Shown here piece by piece: positions 10,160-19,115 of a stretch of 64,000 nt of DNA. Each line of letters starts with the position of its first letter. Positions within the stretch are counted from its first letter, which is position 1. The notes below the pieces were generated by a model. The model was not told the origin of the DNA. It did no database searches and was given only the letters and a program-made list of their open reading frames with translations. The position numbers and the translations under genes are program-made. The stretch is from Acetobacter oeni (GTDB lineage Bacteria > Pseudomonadota > Alphaproteobacteria > Acetobacterales > Acetobacteraceae): the NCBI RefSeq assembly GCF_011516825.1, contig NZ_WOTA01000016.1:1-64000 (forward strand). Reading direction: 5' to 3'.

Positions 10160-12151
10160 ATGTTCGAAATCCTGCCGCTGACGCCTGAACTGCTTGCTGA
10201 ACTTGGCGACGAACTGGGCGGCCGCGATTTCACCGACGCGAGCCAGACCGACTTCCTGGCCAAGACCACCCCATGTGACGTCCAGGCAGCGCCCGGCAAT
10301 GGTAAGACGACGCTGCTGGCGGCGAAGCTCGCGCTGCTTTCACGTAACTGGCTGACCCGCAGGCGGGGCGTCTGTGTGATCTCGCATACCAATGCCGCAC
10401 GGACGGAGGTCGAAGACCTGATCGCCCGCCACCCGACAGCGGCGCGACTGACGTCCTATCCCCATTTTACCGGCACGGTCACGGCTTTCATCAACCAGTA
10501 CCTTGCCTTGCCTTACCTCAGCGGCTTGGGCTGGAGCGTGCGCCAGATTGATGACGACGCCTTCGCGGCGGAGGCGTTGAGGCGGTATCCCGGTTGGGGC
10601 GTCCTCGACAGTCTCGCCAAGAACAAGAAGCTCAAGCTGAAGCGTAGGCTCGAAGAGTGGATTGCGCTCCTCGATTTGGATCCGGGTTTCACGGACATAG
10701 ATGCAGAGCCCCAGACACTCACGGTGCGCCGCCGCAAAGGACAATGGGGTGCCCACACCGATTGCGGGAAGGCGCTCGAATCCCTCAAGGCCTCGATGGT
10801 CAGGAGCGGACTCTATCGCTACGCCGACATGACTGCGCTCGCATGGCGTGCGCTCCGTGAAAACCCGGCTCTGGCCGCGCGGCTTCGTGATCGCTTCCCG
10901 CTCGTCATTCTTGATGAGGCGCAGGACACTCATGGCGAACAGCTTCGACTGCTGGAGCACGTCTTCAAGCAGGACGGGACAGCGTTCCAACGCCTCGGGG
11001 ACAGCAATCAAACGCTCTACGAGGACGATGGAGCGGCCCCGGCCTATTGGACGCCAGGCCCCGACTGCATCCCTCTTGATACGAGCCGCAGGTTCGGCGG
11101 GGAGATCGCCGGTTTTGCAAGCCGGCTGACCGCGCGGCAGGCTCAGACGATTGTGGGCTTGGGCATACGGCCTGCGTCGCGGGTGATGCTCCTGTTCGAC
11201 GAGAGTACGATCGGCAGGGTTCTCGGAGCCTTCGCCGAAGAAGCGCGCGCGCTGTGGGGCGAAGATTGCAGCAGGCGCGACGTCTGGGCCGTCGCATCGC
11301 GTCACAATCTGACCGGCAAAAAGGGGGCGTGGCAGCCGAAGAGCCTAGTCGACTATCACCCTGCATATCGCAGCGAAGGTGGTTCTCGCGGGAAGGCCAA
11401 CCTTCTGTGCCGGCAGTTTCAGAAGGCTGCGGTACACCATGCCTCAGCACGCCCTCCCGCCGAGGTTAGTGAGATGCTCGCGGTCGGCATTTCCAGTTTG
11501 GCGCGCGCCCATGGGTGGAGAGCGGCGAATGATCGTCCAATTACCGCGCACAATGTGTGGACGGCACTATCACATCGCGACCTCGCGTTGCCACGGGCTG
11601 TGCGCCGACTACTGCGGGATCATGTGCTTGCCGGCGACGCGGCGTGGGATCAGGCGGCATGGTTGATTTTCATGGAACAGTTGTTGCCGCTCTTCAGTCC
11701 GCATCCTCTGGGCGCTGAAGCGGAAATCGCGGACTTTTGCAGTTTCGTCGCCGAACAAAAGGCCGATCCCGCCGACCCCGAACGCCGCTCTACGAAACAG
11801 GTGCAGTTCGACGATCTCACATTGCGGCTGGGATCGATCCACTCGGTCAAGGGCAAGAGCGTCGACGGAATTCTCGTCGTCGAGAGCGAGGTATGGAAAG
11901 GCAGCGGAGCAGACGAGCAGTGCATCGATCTGACCACGGTCCTGCCCCGTGCCTTTGGAGTTACTGACCAGCCATTTACGGGCGTAGGACTAAGCGCCGC
12001 GACTAACGTCTTTGTGGGTGTGACCAGGCCGCGGGAATTGCTTGGACTGGCGTTGCGCAAATCCGAAGCAACGGCGCTGATAGGGCCTGCCACGGATCAA
12101 GGGTGGAAACTCGTTGACCTTGTAGCCCAGGCGGCGGAGTTGAAGGAGTGA
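10160..12151 (+). CDS. UvrD-like superfamily 1 helicase (GajB-like)
   Basis: A full set of SF1A helicase motifs is present: Walker A APGNGKTT near residue 44, Ia ISHTNAAR, II ILDEAQD near 251, III LGDSNQTLY near 279, V IHSVKGKS near 562 and VI VGVTRPRELLGLAL near 620. In Gabija, GajB is the helicase partner that senses DNA ends and activates GajA. The four-base spacing from the OLD nuclease implies co-translation and supports the pairing. At 663 residues it is longer than the prototype GajB, so the pair may be a divergent subtype. Generic UvrD/Rep activity alone cannot be excluded. Confidence 0.82.
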   Translation: MFEILPLTPELLAELGDELGGRDFTDASQTDFLAKTTPCDVQAAPGNGKTTLLAAKLALLSRNWLTRRRGVCVISHTNAARTEVEDLIARHPTAARLTSYPHFTGTVTAFINQYLALPYLSGLGWSVRQIDDDAFAAEALRRYPGWGVLDSLAKNKKLKLKRRLEEWIALLDLDPGFTDIDAEPQTLTVRRRKGQWGAHTDCGKALESLKASMVRSGLYRYADMTALAWRALRENPALAARLRDRFPLVILDEAQDTHGEQLRLLEHVFKQDGTAFQRLGDSNQTLYEDDGAAPAYWTPGPDCIPLDTSRRFGGEIAGFASRLTARQAQTIVGLGIRPASRVMLLFDESTIGRVLGAFAEEARALWGEDCSRRDVWAVASRHNLTGKKGAWQPKSLVDYHPAYRSEGGSRGKANLLCRQFQKAAVHHASARPPAEVSEMLAVGISSLARAHGWRAANDRPITAHNVWTALSHRDLALPRAVRRLLRDHVLAGDAAWDQAAWLIFMEQLLPLFSPHPLGAEAEIADFCSFVAEQKADPADPERRSTKQVQFDDLTLRLGSIHSVKGKSVDGILVVESEVWKGSGADEQCIDLTTVLPRAFGVTDQPFTGVGLSAATNVFVGVTRPRELLGLALRKSEATALIGPATDQGWKLVDLVAQAAELKE

Positions 12152-12562
12152 GCGAGCCCGTGTCGACCACGGGGTTGGGAACGTTGGACAAGCTGATTGG
12201 TTTGACGAAGCACACGACGCACGGCCAAGTACCAAGCCCGGTCTCTCCGCATTACTGGTTCTTACGCATCCCAATCGCCATCTGCTCGATAGCTCCAGTC
12301 AAAGTCGAAGCCAAAAAGCCTACACATGGTATTTTTCGTGGTTTGAGAGTCGTTAGTTTTGATAAATATAAGCAAAAACAATGAGTTGGTATGTCTGTTT
12401 ATAATTGAGTGGGAATGAAGAGTTTTTGAGAGGGGCGATGCTCCTGCCGGGTTTGAGGGATGGTCTCTCAGACGTCCGGCTTGCCGAACGACACTTTGCC
12501 GGTTTAGTTAATTAAGAAACACTGACCCGCAAAAGACTGTTTGTTCTGGCATAAGGATGACT
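12152..12562. other. Gene-poor junction between defence island and core genes
   Basis: About 410 bases separate the last defence gene from the peroxiredoxin. A 78-codon frame starting GTG at 12148 has no recognisable domain and is probably noise. Bases 12335-12420 are AT-rich compared with both flanks. I found no tRNA, terminal inverted repeat or direct repeat that would mark an integration end. The change from accessory to conserved genes happens here. Confidence 0.4.
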
Positions 12563-13222
12563 ATGACCGGCCTGTCACCCGCTCCTTCTCCGGCCCCGCA
12601 TGAGGCTGTTGCGCCGCGTATTGGCGATATGGCGCCGGATTTTACGGCTCGGACCACGCAGGGCGCTCTGACGCTGAGCGATCTGCGTGGACAGTGGGTG
12701 CTGCTGTTTTCGCATCCCGCGGATTTTACGCCGGTGTGTACGAGCGAGTTTATTGCGCTGGCACGGGAGGCGGACCGGTTCGCCGCGCTGAACTGCCGGC
12801 TGGTGGGGCTCTCGGTGGACAGTTTGCCGTCCCATCTGGCGTGGCTTGAGGCGATCCGTGTCAGCTTCGGGGTGCGGGTGCCGTTTCCGGTGGTGGAAGA
12901 TCCTTCGATGGCCATTGCGCGGGCTTACGGGATGCTGGATGTCGCGGCGGACAGCAGTGCGACAGTTCGCGGCGTGTATGTGATTGATCCGGCAGGGGTC
13001 ATTCGGGCCATCACATGGTATCCGGCTTCGGTCGGCCGGTCGGTCGAGGAACTGCTCCGGCTGCTTCAGGCCTTACAGCAGGCGGATCGGGCCGGGGTTC
13101 TGACGCCTGAAGGCTGGCAGCCGGGGGACGATGTGGTCGTTCCGGGCGAGCTAACGGAAGGCGCGGTCACAGCGACAGGGCAGGCGTGGTTTTTGCAGTA
13201 TGCGCGATGCACGCAGTCATGA
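12563..13222 (+). CDS. Peroxiredoxin, Prx6 / 1-Cys type
   Basis: It reduces peroxides through a peroxidatic cysteine. The AhpC/TSA fold begins IGDMAPDFTARTTQG, followed by the active-site motif HPADFTPVCTSEF. The C-terminal arm includes EGWQPGDDVVVP, characteristic of the Prx6 subfamily. There is no clear resolving cysteine beside it, though a Cys lies three residues from the end (ARCTQS). Two ATGs are possible, at 12557 and 12563. AAGGA at 12553-12557 is correctly spaced only for 12563, giving 219 residues. The stop overlaps the N-terminal region of the ArsR gene, so the two are probably co-expressed. Confidence 0.88.
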   Translation: MTGLSPAPSPAPHEAVAPRIGDMAPDFTARTTQGALTLSDLRGQWVLLFSHPADFTPVCTSEFIALAREADRFAALNCRLVGLSVDSLPSHLAWLEAIRVSFGVRVPFPVVEDPSMAIARAYGMLDVAADSSATVRGVYVIDPAGVIRAITWYPASVGRSVEELLRLLQALQQADRAGVLTPEGWQPGDDVVVPGELTEGAVTATGQAWFLQYARCTQS

Positions 13223-13626
13223 CGCGGCTGACCGGGGAGGATGCGCGGCAGCTGACTGAGCGTTTGCGGCTTCTGGCGCAGCCGCAGCGGCTGATGATCC
13301 TGGATCTGTTGCTGGAAGGAACGCTTGCGGTCAGCGATATCGAGGCGCGATCGGGGATCGGACAGCCGACGCTAAGTCAGCAGCTTGGCACGTTGCGCCG
13401 GGCGGGGATTATTGCGGCAAAGCGGGATTCCCGTTCCATGCATTACAGTTTTTCCAGTGAGACGGAGCGGGAGAGGACGCGGCTTCTGCTCGGGCTGCTG
13501 TGTGGCAGTCAGGTCATGGCACCGGTTATCACGGTTTCTGAGGGATATGTGGAGCGTGAATCCGGCGGCGATGGCGGAGGGGCGCGGTTTGCGCGGGTTC
13601 TTGGTTCCGGGCGACGGACACCCTGA
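13207..13626 (+). CDS. ArsR-family winged-helix regulator
   Basis: The protein has the compact ArsR fold: LLAQPQRLMILDLLLEG, then the recognition helix region ARSGIGQPTLSQQLGTLRRAGII and a wing RDSRSMHYSFSS. Such regulators respond to metals, sulfide or redox state. A Cys in the C-terminal helix (LLCGSQ) could be a sensor but no paired metal-binding Cys motif is obvious. The start is ATG at 13207 or ATG at 13219; the latter overlaps the peroxiredoxin stop as ATGA. The coupling suggests it controls peroxide or thiol defence, which is inference from context. Confidence 0.8.
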   Translation: MHAVMTRLTGEDARQLTERLRLLAQPQRLMILDLLLEGTLAVSDIEARSGIGQPTLSQQLGTLRRAGIIAAKRDSRSMHYSFSSETERERTRLLLGLLCGSQVMAPVITVSEGYVERESGGDGGGARFARVLGSGRRTP

Positions 13627-13651
13627 CCCGCCAGATTGCCGGGGGAGAGCT

Positions 13652-13990
13652 TCATTCAGATATTACGGCAGTATCCCGGGGTATTTTGCCGAAGACCGGG
13701 ACGCCTTTTTCGGGCGGGACGTGGCGTAAATCTTCGCTTCCGAGCATGACGATCACGTCGGAGGCTTTTCCTGATCTGGCAAATTTCAGTGTTGCGGCGG
13801 CATGAATAAGAACCCGGAAACGCTGGAATGACTGCCGGCGTGCTGCCAGAGTGGCGGGCGATGCGAGGCCGGCGGCGGCTTCCAGAGCTTCATCAAGGAC
13901 ACGGCAACTGACGCGCTGATTGCCGGCGAAGATTTCAAAAGAGATATGGCCCCTGTCTGCCTGATCGGAGGGCTGTGGCGTCAATGTCAT
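13652..13990 (-). CDS. DUF1488-like small protein
   Basis: This 112-residue protein has the pattern of alphaproteobacterial DUF1488 proteins: an aromatic beta segment ISFEIFAGNQRVSCRV, an EAL helix, a long helix with FQRFRVLIHAAATLKFA, and a closing VIVMLGSEDL strand. The family has no established function. It has no signal peptide or membrane segment. It converges on the ArsR gene and no partner is obvious. The family match is by pattern only. Confidence 0.55.
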   Translation of the reverse strand: MTLTPQPSDQADRGHISFEIFAGNQRVSCRVLDEALEAAAGLASPATLAARRQSFQRFRVLIHAAATLKFARSGKASDVIVMLGSEDLRHVPPEKGVPVFGKIPRDTAVISE

Positions 13991-14068
13991 AGATCCTCAG
14001 TCCTGCTCCGCAGACGGCCGGTTTTTCGGAAAATCAGAGTAATATCCGGAAACCGGCGCAATGCGGGG

Positions 14069-14203
14069 TTATTTTTTTCCGCTTTTTGAGAGGGAGGCCT
14101 TACCCTGCAACTGAAGCAGGGCATGCTGCGCCTCGGGGCTTGTTTTTTTTACAGCTTTTGGCTTCTTTAATTCACGATTGCCGCGTTTCTGACCTTTGGC
14201 CAT
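14069..14203 (-). CDS. Short basic conserved protein (44 aa)
   Basis: The product starts MAKGQKRGNRELKKPK and is Lys/Arg-rich throughout, a type of very small basic protein found widely in Alphaproteobacteria and Rhizobiales without known function. The ATG at 14203 has AAGGAA nine bases upstream; an upstream in-frame start at 14290 adds unrelated residues and lacks a ribosome site. Nucleic-acid binding is plausible from charge only. Confidence 0.65.
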   Translation of the reverse strand: MAKGQKRGNRELKKPKAVKKTSPEAQHALLQLQGKASLSKSGKK

Positions 14204-14486
14204 GAGATAATTCCTTTCTGAATACGGATCAGAGAACCGTACAAGAACTGATCGCGGATGCGGTTGTCCGTATGGATAATATTCAGACACAGGGAAGCCT
14301 GACGGCAGAACGAAATATTTTAACTTGTTTGTTCTGAAATTTCTGCCGTTGATATCTTCTCTATCACTTCGGAGACAGGCGCGGCTATTTTTATTTTATT
14401 ATCTCACGATAACATTTTGGATATAATGGCAGACAGCCGGCTGGCAAACCGGAGTATTCTGTCTGCCCGGTTTGTCAGATGGTTGC

Positions 14487-15431
14487 TCAGTATCCTGTTG
14501 AAGAGGTGGATGTTGATTGTGTCGTCGGGGATGGCAGATGCAGATAGCCGGCTGCCGGGGTGCGCTTCTGTTCTGTTGTCGTTTCCGATGAGTCCGACGA
14601 GGAGCCGCTTGGGAAGATAGCATCCGGTTCCGTGGATGCCGCCGCCGGCGCAGAGGCTGTGCCCGCTGAAGATGCGGCAGTGCCTGTGGCCTGTCCGGTT
14701 GTTTCTGGTGTGGCGAGTGCCGTTCCGGAAGAAACAGGCGCCGCGTCCGTTGTTGCCGGAGCCGTATCGCCGGTTGTATCGGTGGTGTGTGTTCCGGAAC
14801 CGGTCAGCGTCTGCGTCTGAATCGCCCCGGCGACAGGCGTGCCGCCTGCATCAACCAGCCAGTCCTTCAGGTTTTTGCGGATCTGAAATTCCATCTCCAC
14901 GTTCATGTCCTGCATCATCTGCCGCGTCATGTCATAGAGATTTGCGCGGCTGTCGCTGTCCCCCTTGTTCAGATCGGGTTTGAAGTTGCGTGTCACATGC
15001 GCTTCCGCGACGCCGAGTTGCTGGCCGGTTGCGGAGTTGATGTCGAGATGCGCATCCATCTGCCCGGTTAATGTGCCGCCGGGCTGATGCAGAATCGAGG
15101 CGTGGTCTACAGTGAAAATAGCCGACCCGGTTTGCCCGGCTGCGACGAGGCGATCCTGCGCGACCTGCACGAGGGCCTGATCAGGGGGGATCGGTGCCTG
15201 TCCGGACTCGTCGCCGGGAACGCTGCCGGCGATTGCATGATCGAGAACCTGCACCGTCGCGACGTTAAACTGCAGCTTTGAGAGATAGTCGTACTGATAA
15301 GGCGGGAACGAGGTTGTTGCATTGTCCGATCCGCAGCCTGACAGCAGGCTGGCGGATGCGATTGCGGTGGCCATCAGACCCGCGCGTGAGACGCGCGTGA
15401 AAGTCAGAAACCGGTTGCGAACACGCGTCAT
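14487..15431 (-). CDS. Predicted lipoprotein of unknown function
   Basis: The N-terminus TRVRNRFLTFTRVSRAG, a hydrophobic stretch and the lipobox LLSGCG predict export and lipidation. The middle (about residues 40-210) is a soluble domain with KLQFNVATVQVLDH and a helix MTRQMMQDMNVEMEFQIRKNL. The last 100 residues are Thr/Ser/Ala/Pro-rich and low-complexity, likely a flexible tail. ATG at 15431 has AAGGAA at good distance; the upstream ATG at 15476 does not. It follows the preceding gene by 49 bases and is the last gene of the argD-hslO operon. I do not recognise the family. Confidence 0.65.
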   Translation of the reverse strand: MTRVRNRFLTFTRVSRAGLMATAIASASLLSGCGSDNATTSFPPYQYDYLSKLQFNVATVQVLDHAIAGSVPGDESGQAPIPPDQALVQVAQDRLVAAGQTGSAIFTVDHASILHQPGGTLTGQMDAHLDINSATGQQLGVAEAHVTRNFKPDLNKGDSDSRANLYDMTRQMMQDMNVEMEFQIRKNLKDWLVDAGGTPVAGAIQTQTLTGSGTHTTDTTGDTAPATTDAAPVSSGTALATPETTGQATGTAASSAGTASAPAAASTEPDAIFPSGSSSDSSETTTEQKRTPAAGYLHLPSPTTQSTSTSSTGY

Positions 15432-15479
15432 TTCACGTTCCTTCATTTCTGCGGGCAGCACGGTTTCTGATGCCATGCC

Positions 15480-16640
15480 TCAGAGTACTTTGTCATGATA
15501 CGATTCAAAAGCAGCCGCGTCGGCAGCTCTCGTATGGTTTTTGCTGATTCTCTCAGAAGAGAATGCGGGGCCGAACGCATCGGTAATCTGAGCGTCTGAC
15601 AGGCTGAGTTTCCCCGTTGTGCTGTCCGGCAGCCAGTTCCCGGGCAGAGGAGGTGGTGAGGTCGCGAGCGACGAAGCCGCGCCAAGGGTAAAGCTTCCCG
15701 TTGCGCCGAAATCCATGAGGAGGTGGTCGGGTGCGGCGGAGACATGGTTCGGATCGTCCATGAAACGGGATAGTATCCGCCCCGGGATCTGCTGTGCCTG
15801 AGAGGCAGGGAGGTCGGTCACGATCGTATCGGTCCCGGGACTGTAAATAACCGGTTTCGGAATGGGATCACGGGATGAGGTTCTGCCGGTGCCGACATAA
15901 AGAACTGTGCCGGAGACCGGGTCCGCGAACCGTGTCAGGTGGAGGTCATTGTCTTTCAGAACGTGATGGCCGCACAGAACGGAAGACCCGTAGGGGAACA
16001 GGATAACGGGTGACGTCTGTTCCGAAAGGCCCTGCGCCGACGGGAGGAGCGGAGCGAGCGCTGGCAGGTCCGAAGACGGCGCATCGGATGGCGGGACGAG
16101 AGACATTCCGGACAGGGCGACCGATGTAATGCAGCGCGGAGGACGAAACCGTGCCAGCCAGGTTGTGATCATGGCGTCGCGCAGCCGGGCGCTGAGGTTT
16201 TTTATCTGGCTGGCGGCTTCCGAAGGTGTCTGTTTTACGGCTTTCAGCGATCGTTGCGTCAGTGAGTGGAAAAATGGTGACAGAGAGTCGACCATTTCGT
16301 TCCGCTCGGACTCAGTCAGATCTTCGAACAGACTGGCGCGGTAATTGAGGTTGGCGTCGAAGATCCAGTAAGCTTCCGTCCCGTTTTCGTGGCATAGCCG
16401 GGCCACGGCCATGGGAAGCAGGGTGACGTGCAGAGCGGTGATATGCCAGCCGGGATAGAGAGTGCGGATCGGTTTTCCGCGGATACAGAGCGGGAAAATA
16501 TGTGGTCCGAGACGGATGACAAACGCATCTGATTTGCCGGGTGATGACATTTGTGACGCATCCGTGCTGATGGTTCTCACTCCCTGCTCCGGGGCGCCCG
16601 ATGGTTTAGCAGAGCTCTGACCGGTCTTGTCCGTCGTCAT
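15480..16640 (-). CDS. Hypothetical protein (386 aa)
   Basis: I do not recognise this protein. It has no signal peptide and no evident membrane span. A conserved-looking N-terminal third contains FVIRLGPHIFPLCIRGKPIRTLYPGWHITALHV and EAYWIFDAN; a helical stretch with LTESERNEMVDSLSPFF follows. The rest is Pro/Ser-rich with short hydrophobic islands. Its ATG overlaps the hslO stop by four bases (ATGA), so it is translated with hslO. Co-translation with a redox chaperone is the only functional hint. Confidence 0.6.
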   Translation of the reverse strand: MTTDKTGQSSAKPSGAPEQGVRTISTDASQMSSPGKSDAFVIRLGPHIFPLCIRGKPIRTLYPGWHITALHVTLLPMAVARLCHENGTEAYWIFDANLNYRASLFEDLTESERNEMVDSLSPFFHSLTQRSLKAVKQTPSEAASQIKNLSARLRDAMITTWLARFRPPRCITSVALSGMSLVPPSDAPSSDLPALAPLLPSAQGLSEQTSPVILFPYGSSVLCGHHVLKDNDLHLTRFADPVSGTVLYVGTGRTSSRDPIPKPVIYSPGTDTIVTDLPASQAQQIPGRILSRFMDDPNHVSAAPDHLLMDFGATGSFTLGAASSLATSPPPLPGNWLPDSTTGKLSLSDAQITDAFGPAFSSERISKNHTRAADAAAFESYHDKVL

Positions 16641-17611
16641 TGTTCAGGCGGGTGCCTTCCGACCTCGTCGCGCCTGAAATGGAAATCGACGTTACAGAAC
16701 TCGCATTTCATCGTGATCTGACCGTCTTCAGCCATGTGGTCCAGGTCGTCGCCCGGGAAGCGTTCCAGCACGTCGGCCAGTTTTGCTCGTGAGCAGCGAC
16801 AGCCATAGGCCAGGGCGCGCGACGTGCCGACACGGAGTTCTTCCTCATGGAAAAGCCGGTGCAGCACGGTTTCCGGTGGCAGCGATTCATCGAGCAGTTC
16901 GTCTTCGGTAAGAGTGCGTGCGAGCACGACGGCTGTGTCCCAGGCATCTTCGCCGAGTTCGTCCAGAGCCTCGCTGACATCGCTGTTCCGGTGCGTTCCG
17001 CCTGTTCCGGCGATCCGCTCCAGAATCAGGGCTCCGGCACGCCAGCCTTCCGGAGTGTGTCGGGCGGCCAGCATGAGCCAGCAGGCATGCTGTTCGCTGG
17101 TTTCGAAATAATGGGCCGCCATATCGGAGAGATTATTTCCAGAGATTTCGACGATTCCCTGATGCCGGTCCATTTCCGGTCCCTGATCCACGGTCAGGGC
17201 GAGATAGCCTGAGCCCGTCAGGTCCCTGTCTGTCGGATGCGGATTTCCGGCCAGAAGTTTGTCCAGCGCTTCCTGGTCTTCGCGTACGTAGAAACGCAGC
17301 GCGCCGGTATCCGTGCAGTCCGCGAGCAGCAGGCTGAGCGGGCCGTCGCCCTTGATCTGGAGAGAGAACGAACCCTGAAATTTCAGGGCCGTGGAGAGGG
17401 CGGCGACCAGGGCCAGGGCCTTTCCGCCCAGGGCGGAGACAGCGGGGACCGTGTCGTGGCGGCTGAGCAGCGCGTCGGCCAGGCGACCGAGCCGCACGAG
17501 GCGCCCGCGAACCGGTCTTCCTGCAAGATGAAACGGCGTGACGCCGCCGGGGACCACGATATCGGGAACGTCAGGGCGACCGCGATCGAGAAAAGCCGGG
17601 GTCTCTGGCAT
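16637..17611 (-). CDS. hslO: Redox-activated chaperone Hsp33
   Basis: Hsp33 is a cytosolic holdase switched on by oxidation of four zinc-binding cysteines. The C-terminal zinc site is present as CRCS and CEFC, about 30 residues apart. The N-terminal domain contains ALKFQGSFSLQIKGDGPL, typical of the family. Starting at ATG 17611 (MPETPAFLDRG) gives 324 residues and correct spacing from AGGAG; ATG 17617 is only one base from that site. It lies 140 bases downstream of the gene following argF, and overlaps the next gene. Placement with arginine biosynthesis genes is unusual in general but may be local to this lineage. Confidence 0.93.
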   Translation of the reverse strand: MPETPAFLDRGRPDVPDIVVPGGVTPFHLAGRPVRGRLVRLGRLADALLSRHDTVPAVSALGGKALALVAALSTALKFQGSFSLQIKGDGPLSLLLADCTDTGALRFYVREDQEALDKLLAGNPHPTDRDLTGSGYLALTVDQGPEMDRHQGIVEISGNNLSDMAAHYFETSEQHACWLMLAARHTPEGWRAGALILERIAGTGGTHRNSDVSEALDELGEDAWDTAVVLARTLTEDELLDESLPPETVLHRLFHEEELRVGTSRALAYGCRCSRAKLADVLERFPGDDLDHMAEDGQITMKCEFCNVDFHFRRDEVGRHPPEQ

Positions 17612-17751
17612 GGTCATACTCCTGTCCGTCCGCGGAGCCGGGTTTCCGGTCGCCGCATCCGGGCCTCCTGAATGGTCCGGGCCGGGCCGTCCATGACACA
17701 ACGTATCTGTCCGGCGCCCCACGGACGCATATGTATTACGTCACGTCCGGT

Positions 17752-18117
17752 TTACAAATCGGACGTCAGTTCGCTTTCTATGGTTTCCAGCTTTTCCCCG
17801 AAGGCACGCCAGACGGCGTCATCAAGTGTAAATCCGTTTTTCAGAGCGCGCAGCAGACCGAGACGGCAGGCATCATGGCCTGTATCGAGATCGGTGGTGC
17901 GGGGCACGCCGGCCAGGCAGTCCAGATAGGAATCCCGGTAGCGGCTCAGTTCGGCTGTGCTCAGGTTCAGCGTTGCAAACGCTGCATCCACTTCCGGTTC
18001 CAGCCATCCTGGCGCTGCGGGCGTGTCTTCGGTCGTGCTCGACAGCGCCGGGCCATCTTCAGGCCCTGTCCCGACAACCCGTGTCGGTTCGCTGTCATTT
18101 TCTGTCGTCCCGGTCAT
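17752..18117 (-). CDS. Small hypothetical protein coupled to argF
   Basis: This 121-residue acidic protein has a disordered N-terminal third (Thr/Glu/Pro-rich) followed by an amphipathic region with WLEPEVDAAFATLNLS and DACRLGLLRALKNGFTLDDAVWRAF. No known domain is evident. The ATG at 18117 overlaps the argF stop as ATGA, so it is translationally coupled. An upstream in-frame start at 18165 would overlap argF by 52 bases and is less likely. Confidence 0.6.
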   Translation of the reverse strand: MTGTTENDSEPTRVVGTGPEDGPALSSTTEDTPAAPGWLEPEVDAAFATLNLSTAELSRYRDSYLDCLAGVPRTTDLDTGHDACRLGLLRALKNGFTLDDAVWRAFGEKLETIESELTSDL

Positions 18118-19115
18118 TCCGGCTCCTTTCCGAAACGGGTCCAGTCCTCGCCGCCCAGCGCCCACACCAGCAGGCCTTTCTGCGCGTGAAGACGGTTTTC
18201 CGCTTCGTCAAACACCACGGACTGAGGTCCTTCGAAAACCTCTTCCGTCACTTCCTCGCCAATATGAGCCGGGAGGCAGTGCATGAACAGAGCATCTTTT
18301 GCCGCGTGGGACATCAGGGAGCGGTCAACGCGATAGGGTTCCAGCAGGATGACCCGCTCGGCGGCGGCTTCGTCCGACATGCTGACCCAGGTGTCGGTAA
18401 GGATGCAGTCCGCGCCCGACACGGCCTCGCGCGGGTCATGTGTCAGGAACAGTTTTGCGCCGTTGGTACGGGCCCAGGCGACGACTTCCTTGTCAGGTGG
18501 CAGCTGTTTCGGGGTGGCCACGCGGAGGGCGAAATCAAAGCGTGCGGCGGCTTCCATCAGTGAGGAGGTGACATTGTTGCCATCTCCGACCCAGGCCAGC
18601 GTGCGGCCTTTAATGGGCCCCCGATGCTCTTCGAAGGTAAGGATGTCCGCCAGGATCTGCACCGGATGGGACGCCGGTGTCAGTCCGTTAATGACGGGGA
18701 CGCTGCTCCAGCGCGCGAGATCACGCAGGGAGGTGGTGCGTCCGGTGCGCAGCACGATGGCGTCCACGAAGCGGGACAGCACCCGGGCTGTGTCCTGAAT
18801 GGATTCGCCGCGGCCGATCTGGGTATCGCTGGCTGAGAGGACGACGGCGTCCCCGCCGAGCTGGCGGATGCCGACTTCGAAGGAGACGCGGGTTCGGGTT
18901 GAGGGTTTGGAGAGCAGGATGCCGAGGGCGCGGCCTTCGAGAGGTTTCGCCGGATGCAGCGGGCGTTTGCGGCCCTGCTGCATTTTTTTGATACCTGCGG
19001 CGACATCAAGAATCTGGCGCAGTGTGGCTGCATCCAGGTCACGGATATCGAGGAAATGCCGGGGCGTGCTGCCGTTCTGATGAGCGGGGGGGAGAATGTT
19101 GGTTGCGGTGCTCAC
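18114..19115 (-). CDS. argF: Ornithine carbamoyltransferase
   Basis: It forms citrulline from ornithine and carbamoyl phosphate in arginine synthesis. The carbamoyl-phosphate loop STRTRVSFEVG lies near residue 70, the HPVQILAD motif follows near 145 and the ornithine-site motif HCLPAHIGEE near 290. Length of 333 is a little over the usual 305-315. The start overlaps the argD stop by four bases. Gene order argD-argF is common in Alphaproteobacteria. Confidence 0.95.
   Translation of the reverse strand: MSTATNILPPAHQNGSTPRHFLDIRDLDAATLRQILDVAAGIKKMQQGRKRPLHPAKPLEGRALGILLSKPSTRTRVSFEVGIRQLGGDAVVLSASDTQIGRGESIQDTARVLSRFVDAIVLRTGRTTSLRDLARWSSVPVINGLTPASHPVQILADILTFEEHRGPIKGRTLAWVGDGNNVTSSLMEAAARFDFALRVATPKQLPPDKEVVAWARTNGAKLFLTHDPREAVSGADCILTDTWVSMSDEAAAERVILLEPYRVDRSLMSHAAKDALFMHCLPAHIGEEVTEEVFEGPQSVVFDEAENRLHAQKGLLVWALGGEDWTRFGKEPE

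Noticed and set aside
9445-10392. 315-codon minus-strand frame opposite the OLD nuclease
   Set aside because: Opposite a gene with clear motifs; composition is Arg/Ala/Gly-rich as expected for an antisense frame in GC-rich DNA.
12148-12384. 78-codon frame overlapping the helicase stop
   Set aside because: No domain, non-ATG start, low-complexity composition; overlap with the helicase end alone is not enough.
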